NCBI RefSeq assembly: GCF_000024985.1
Contig: NC_013523.1
Span: 124,001 to 188,000, forward strand
Direction: 5' to 3'
Length of the DNA: 64,000 nucleotides
From: Sphaerobacter thermophilus DSM 20745
Lineage (GTDB): Bacteria > Chloroflexota > Chloroflexia > Thermomicrobiales > Thermomicrobiaceae
A program made the translations under genes and the position numbers. The notes under the pieces were generated by a model. That model made no database searches, had not been told where the DNA came from, and worked only from the letters and a program-made list of their open reading frames with translations. Positions 61,603 through 64,000 of this stretch are shown here, piece by piece. The first letter of the stretch is position 1. Each line of letters opens with the position of its first letter.

Positions 61603-63720
61603 TCAGCGCAGATAGCCGAGCTTCCGCGCGAGGTCGACGCCGAGGCGGCCGAGCTGGACATCAGCGCCAGATTCGCCCAGTGGGGATATTTCGAAGCGTG
61701 CGCGCTCGAAGTACTGCACCAGTCGGCCACCCGCTTCGAACGGCTCGCTGATCGGGAAGCCGAACATGGCGAGCCCGCCGCCGGCCTCCCAGCGCTCCAG
61801 GAACGGCCCGCTCAGAGTGTGCTCTGTCTCAGGGAAGTAGCGCCGCGTGTCGGACGCAGCCTCGGCCGGGGCGGTCGGGAATGCCTGCGGCGCGACCTCC
61901 ACGCCGACCCGGCCCAGCGACACCTCGAAGGGCGTCCCGGCAAGCTCGGGATGGTATTCAAACCGCGCCCGCTCGAAGTACTGCACCGTGTGCACGACCC
62001 CGGTCACCGGGTCGCGCTCGGCGAACTCCTCGGAGATCGGGAACCCGAAGGCGGCCAACCCGCCGCGCTCCTCCCAGTAGCGCTTGAAGCCATACGCCAG
62101 CGAGTGGCCCGTCTCCGGGAAGTTGACCCGATCCGGCTGGGGATCGAAAGCGGGGATGGGAACGAAGGCCGGGTGGATCGGCTCCAGGGTAAGGATGTAG
62201 GTCGCGCTGACCCGCGTCCCGAACTCACCGGCGGCCGTGACCGTCCAGGGGCCCTCCGGCAACCGGTGGCGAGGTCCAAGATCGACCGTGAGGACGCCGC
62301 CCGCATCGGCGGCGAGGTCGCGCCAGACCCGGCGCGGCCCGTCCTGAGGGGTGAGCCAGACCGTGGCCGGCTCGCCCGGCGCGAAGCCATCAGCGGTGAA
62401 GCGCAGCCGCGGCCCGTCCGTGTCATCCACGACCGAAACCTGGCCCTGCGCCGCGTACGCGGTTGACATCGCCATCCGGACCGCCAGCCCTACATCCAGC
62501 CGACCGTAGCCGCTGAACGCGTCGATGCCGTCCGGGCCGGTTGCCTGCGCCGACTCCAGGAGGATCTGGCGCACAGCGGCTGGGGAGAGGTCGGGACGCA
62601 CGGCCAGCAGCAGCGCGGCCGCGCCGGAGACGAAGGGCGCCGACGCCGACGTGCCCCCAGCCGTCAGGTAGCCATTGCCACCCTCAGGGCTCCACCAGGT
62701 GCTGGTCACGTCGACGCCCGGTGCAACAAGGTCGACGAACGCACCGTAGGCGGAGAAGGACGCGACCTGGTCCTCCGGTGTGCTGGCGCCCACCGCGAGC
62801 ACCGTCGGCACCGCCGCCGGGTAGTTCCAGCGGCCATTCGGCTCGTTGCCGACCGAGGCCACGACGACGACCCCGCGCTCCTCCGCGTAGCGCAGCGCGT
62901 CGAAGAGCGCGCGGGAGTCCATGATGCCGTTGGCGCTGATATTGATGACCTGCGCTCCGTGATCGACGGCGTAGACGATGCCGGCGACGAAGTTCGCAGT
63001 GGAACCGACCGCGTCGCGGTTGAGGATCTTGACCGGCAAGATCTGGGCACCGGGCGCTACGCCCGGCGCACCGCCGCCCGCTCGTCCGGCGATGATCCCG
63101 GCCACGAAGGTGCCGTGCCCGGCGTCGTCACGCGCGTCGGCGTTCCCATCGACGAAGTTCCAGCCTGGGAGGACGCGGCCGGCGAGATCGGGATGATCGG
63201 GGCTGACCCCGGTGTCGAGGACGGCCACGATGACCGGCGCACCGTCGGTTACCCGCCACGCGTCGGGAGCGCCGACGCGCCACAGACCCCAGTCACCCGG
63301 GGTGTCCCCATTCTCAAGGAGCGCGGCCGGTGACAGCGGGGCAGCAATCGGACGGTCCGGCTCGGCGTAGCGCACGCCCGGTGCGGTGGCGAGCTGGGCC
63401 GCCGCCGCGTCCGGGTCGATCCCTAGAGGCAAGTCAACCCGGTACAGTCCCGCCGGACCGAGCGGGACCACCGCTGCGGGCGCCCCGAGCAGCTCAGTGA
63501 TACCCTCCGGGACCGCACCGAACTCCGGCGTGAGGGAGACCAGGACCGCGCCGGGAGACGCCTCGTCCGCGGCGGCTGGCAACGGCGCCAGCCCGGGGAG
63601 CGCGCCCAGGGCCAGCCAGAGCACCAGCGCGAGGACGAGCGCGCGTGCGCTGCGCGGCTGTTGTGCCCGCCGGCCGCGTTCCGCGGCCGAGCCGAGCGCC
63701 GTGCGATGTCCCCCAGCCAA
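61603..63720 (-). CDS. Secreted subtilase with two C-terminal FPETGH repeats
   Basis: About 705 residues. TTG 63720 is preferred, with GGGAGGGGGG seven bases upstream; the frame stays open to 63837, but that part overlaps the rpmH promoter. A signal peptide with a long Arg-rich n-region precedes an I9-like propeptide and the S8 domain: IVAVLDTGVSPDHPDL, GHGTFVAGI, VASVGNEPN and GTSASAPFVSG. A beta domain follows. The end has two copies of a roughly 75-residue unit (NFPETGHSL...FGFPISEEF...VQYFERARFEYHPE...VSLGRVG). This unit recurs in Chloroflexota secreted proteins as I recall them. It may bind the envelope. Confidence 0.9.
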   Translation of the reverse strand: MAGGHRTALGSAAERGRRAQQPRSARALVLALVLWLALGALPGLAPLPAAADEASPGAVLVSLTPEFGAVPEGITELLGAPAAVVPLGPAGLYRVDLPLGIDPDAAAAQLATAPGVRYAEPDRPIAAPLSPAALLENGDTPGDWGLWRVGAPDAWRVTDGAPVIVAVLDTGVSPDHPDLAGRVLPGWNFVDGNADARDDAGHGTFVAGIIAGRAGGGAPGVAPGAQILPVKILNRDAVGSTANFVAGIVYAVDHGAQVINISANGIMDSRALFDALRYAEERGVVVVASVGNEPNGRWNYPAAVPTVLAVGASTPEDQVASFSAYGAFVDLVAPGVDVTSTWWSPEGGNGYLTAGGTSASAPFVSGAAALLLAVRPDLSPAAVRQILLESAQATGPDGIDAFSGYGRLDVGLAVRMAMSTAYAAQGQVSVVDDTDGPRLRFTADGFAPGEPATVWLTPQDGPRRVWRDLAADAGGVLTVDLGPRHRLPEGPWTVTAAGEFGTRVSATYILTLEPIHPAFVPIPAFDPQPDRVNFPETGHSLAYGFKRYWEERGGLAAFGFPISEEFAERDPVTGVVHTVQYFERARFEYHPELAGTPFEVSLGRVGVEVAPQAFPTAPAEAASDTRRYFPETEHTLSGPFLERWEAGGGLAMFGFPISEPFEAGGRLVQYFERARFEISPLGESGADVQLGRLGVDLARKLGYLR

Positions 63721-63770
63721 TCCGGTTCCCCCCTCCCGGCGGACCGCCGCTGCGGCGCGGGCGGTCCGAA

Positions 63771-63800
63771 TTGACACCTCCTGCAACTGAAACGTATAAT
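63771..63800 (+). promoter_or_regulatory. Near-consensus promoter for rpmH
   Basis: TTGACA (63771-63776), 18-nt spacer, TATAAT (63795-63800): both hexamers are consensus. The predicted start near 63807 leaves a leader of about 90 nt before rpmH, including a GGCCGCGGCC palindrome (63802-63811). It is the strongest promoter match in the window and fits a ribosomal protein gene. Confidence 0.85.
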
Positions 63801-63897
63801 GGCCGCGGCCGTTGCGGCCGCGCGCAGCGCGTGGCACGCAAGGTCATTTTGTTGTCAGCGTGTCAACGACCTGGCCATCAGCTGAAAGGTAGCGAGG

Positions 63898-64000
63898 GTG
63901 CCGAAGAGGACGTACCAGCCACGGCGCATCCCCCGCAAGCGCAAGCATGGCTTCCTCCGCCGGATGCGAACGCGCGGAGGCCGGGCGGTGCTGGCGGCAC
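63898..64000 (+). CDS. rpmH: 50S ribosomal protein L34, 5' part
   Basis: Starting at GTG 63898 the frame reads [19 protein letters not shown], then [15 protein letters not shown], and is cut by the window edge. This is the unmistakable N-terminus of L34: KRTYQP, RRxRKHGF and MxTRGGR. GAAAGGTAGCGAG supplies the ribosome site. L34 genes usually precede rnpA and yidC and often lie close to dnaA, so the origin may be just to the right. Confidence 0.97.
   Translation, partial: MPKRTYQPRRIPRKRKHGFLRRMRTRGGRAVLAA

Overview
The window is about 64 kb of GC-rich bacterial DNA. The gene complement suggests Chloroflexota, most likely class Thermomicrobia and something close to Sphaerobacter; that placement comes from family knowledge, not a search. 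The clues are a MurT/GatD peptidoglycan amidation pair, a sortase beside an LPXTG protein, TadE/TadG-type genes, a Chloroflexota-style FPETGH C-terminal repeat, NirK, many GTG/TTG starts, and dense families of intergenic palindromes. The window ends inside rpmH, which in many bacteria lies near dnaA and the origin. No tRNA, rRNA or CRISPR array was found.

Layout. 1-3760: the end of a thiolase with its DUF35 partner, a CcdA-like membrane protein, a secreted dienelactone-hydrolase-like lipoprotein and a membrane Rieske protein. 3822-5265: a nested palindromic repeat split by an IS982-like element. 5329-9181: a TadE, TadE, TadG-like and Ser/Thr kinase operon. 9337-22008: mostly single housekeeping or metabolic genes (3-methyladenine glycosylase, an S51-like protein, MFS, D-cysteine desulfhydrase family, thioredoxin-like, DedA, EAL-like/HDOD, M20 amidohydrolase, YyaL/SSP411). 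22288-26735: a sortase, an LPVTG-ended repeat protein and a second large secreted repeat protein. 26896-34127: alcohol dehydrogenase, subtilase, class II aldolase fusion, lipid kinase and amidohydrolase.

34256-40093 is a cell-envelope block: an M23/LysM peptidase split by an in-frame amber codon, then mreB, mreC, murT and gatD. 40260-44568: phosphoesterase, thioredoxin, two glycosyltransferases and a flavin reductase. 45119-50783: a doxX-nirK-multicopper oxidase run next to a NarX/NarL-type two-component system, probably a nitrogen-oxide respiration module. 51117-53630: a Rieske oxygenase and FAD oxidoreductase pair, plausibly for demethylating a quaternary amine. 53827-58209: a giant Fe-S nuclease and helicase fusion. 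58354-59415: a second, nonsense-mutated IS982-like copy. 59802-64000: MFS exporter, subtilase with repeats, and rpmH behind a near-consensus promoter.

The most striking non-coding content is a set of repeat families at gene ends: nested palindromes built on GTGCCCGGGGCT and AGCCCACTGAAGGGGCT arms, CTCACCCCC/CTCTCCC hairpins, GTCATCCTGAG hairpins, and short-word arrays of the ACGCAATACGCAACAC type. Both IS982-like copies sit at the same TAAA position inside the first family.
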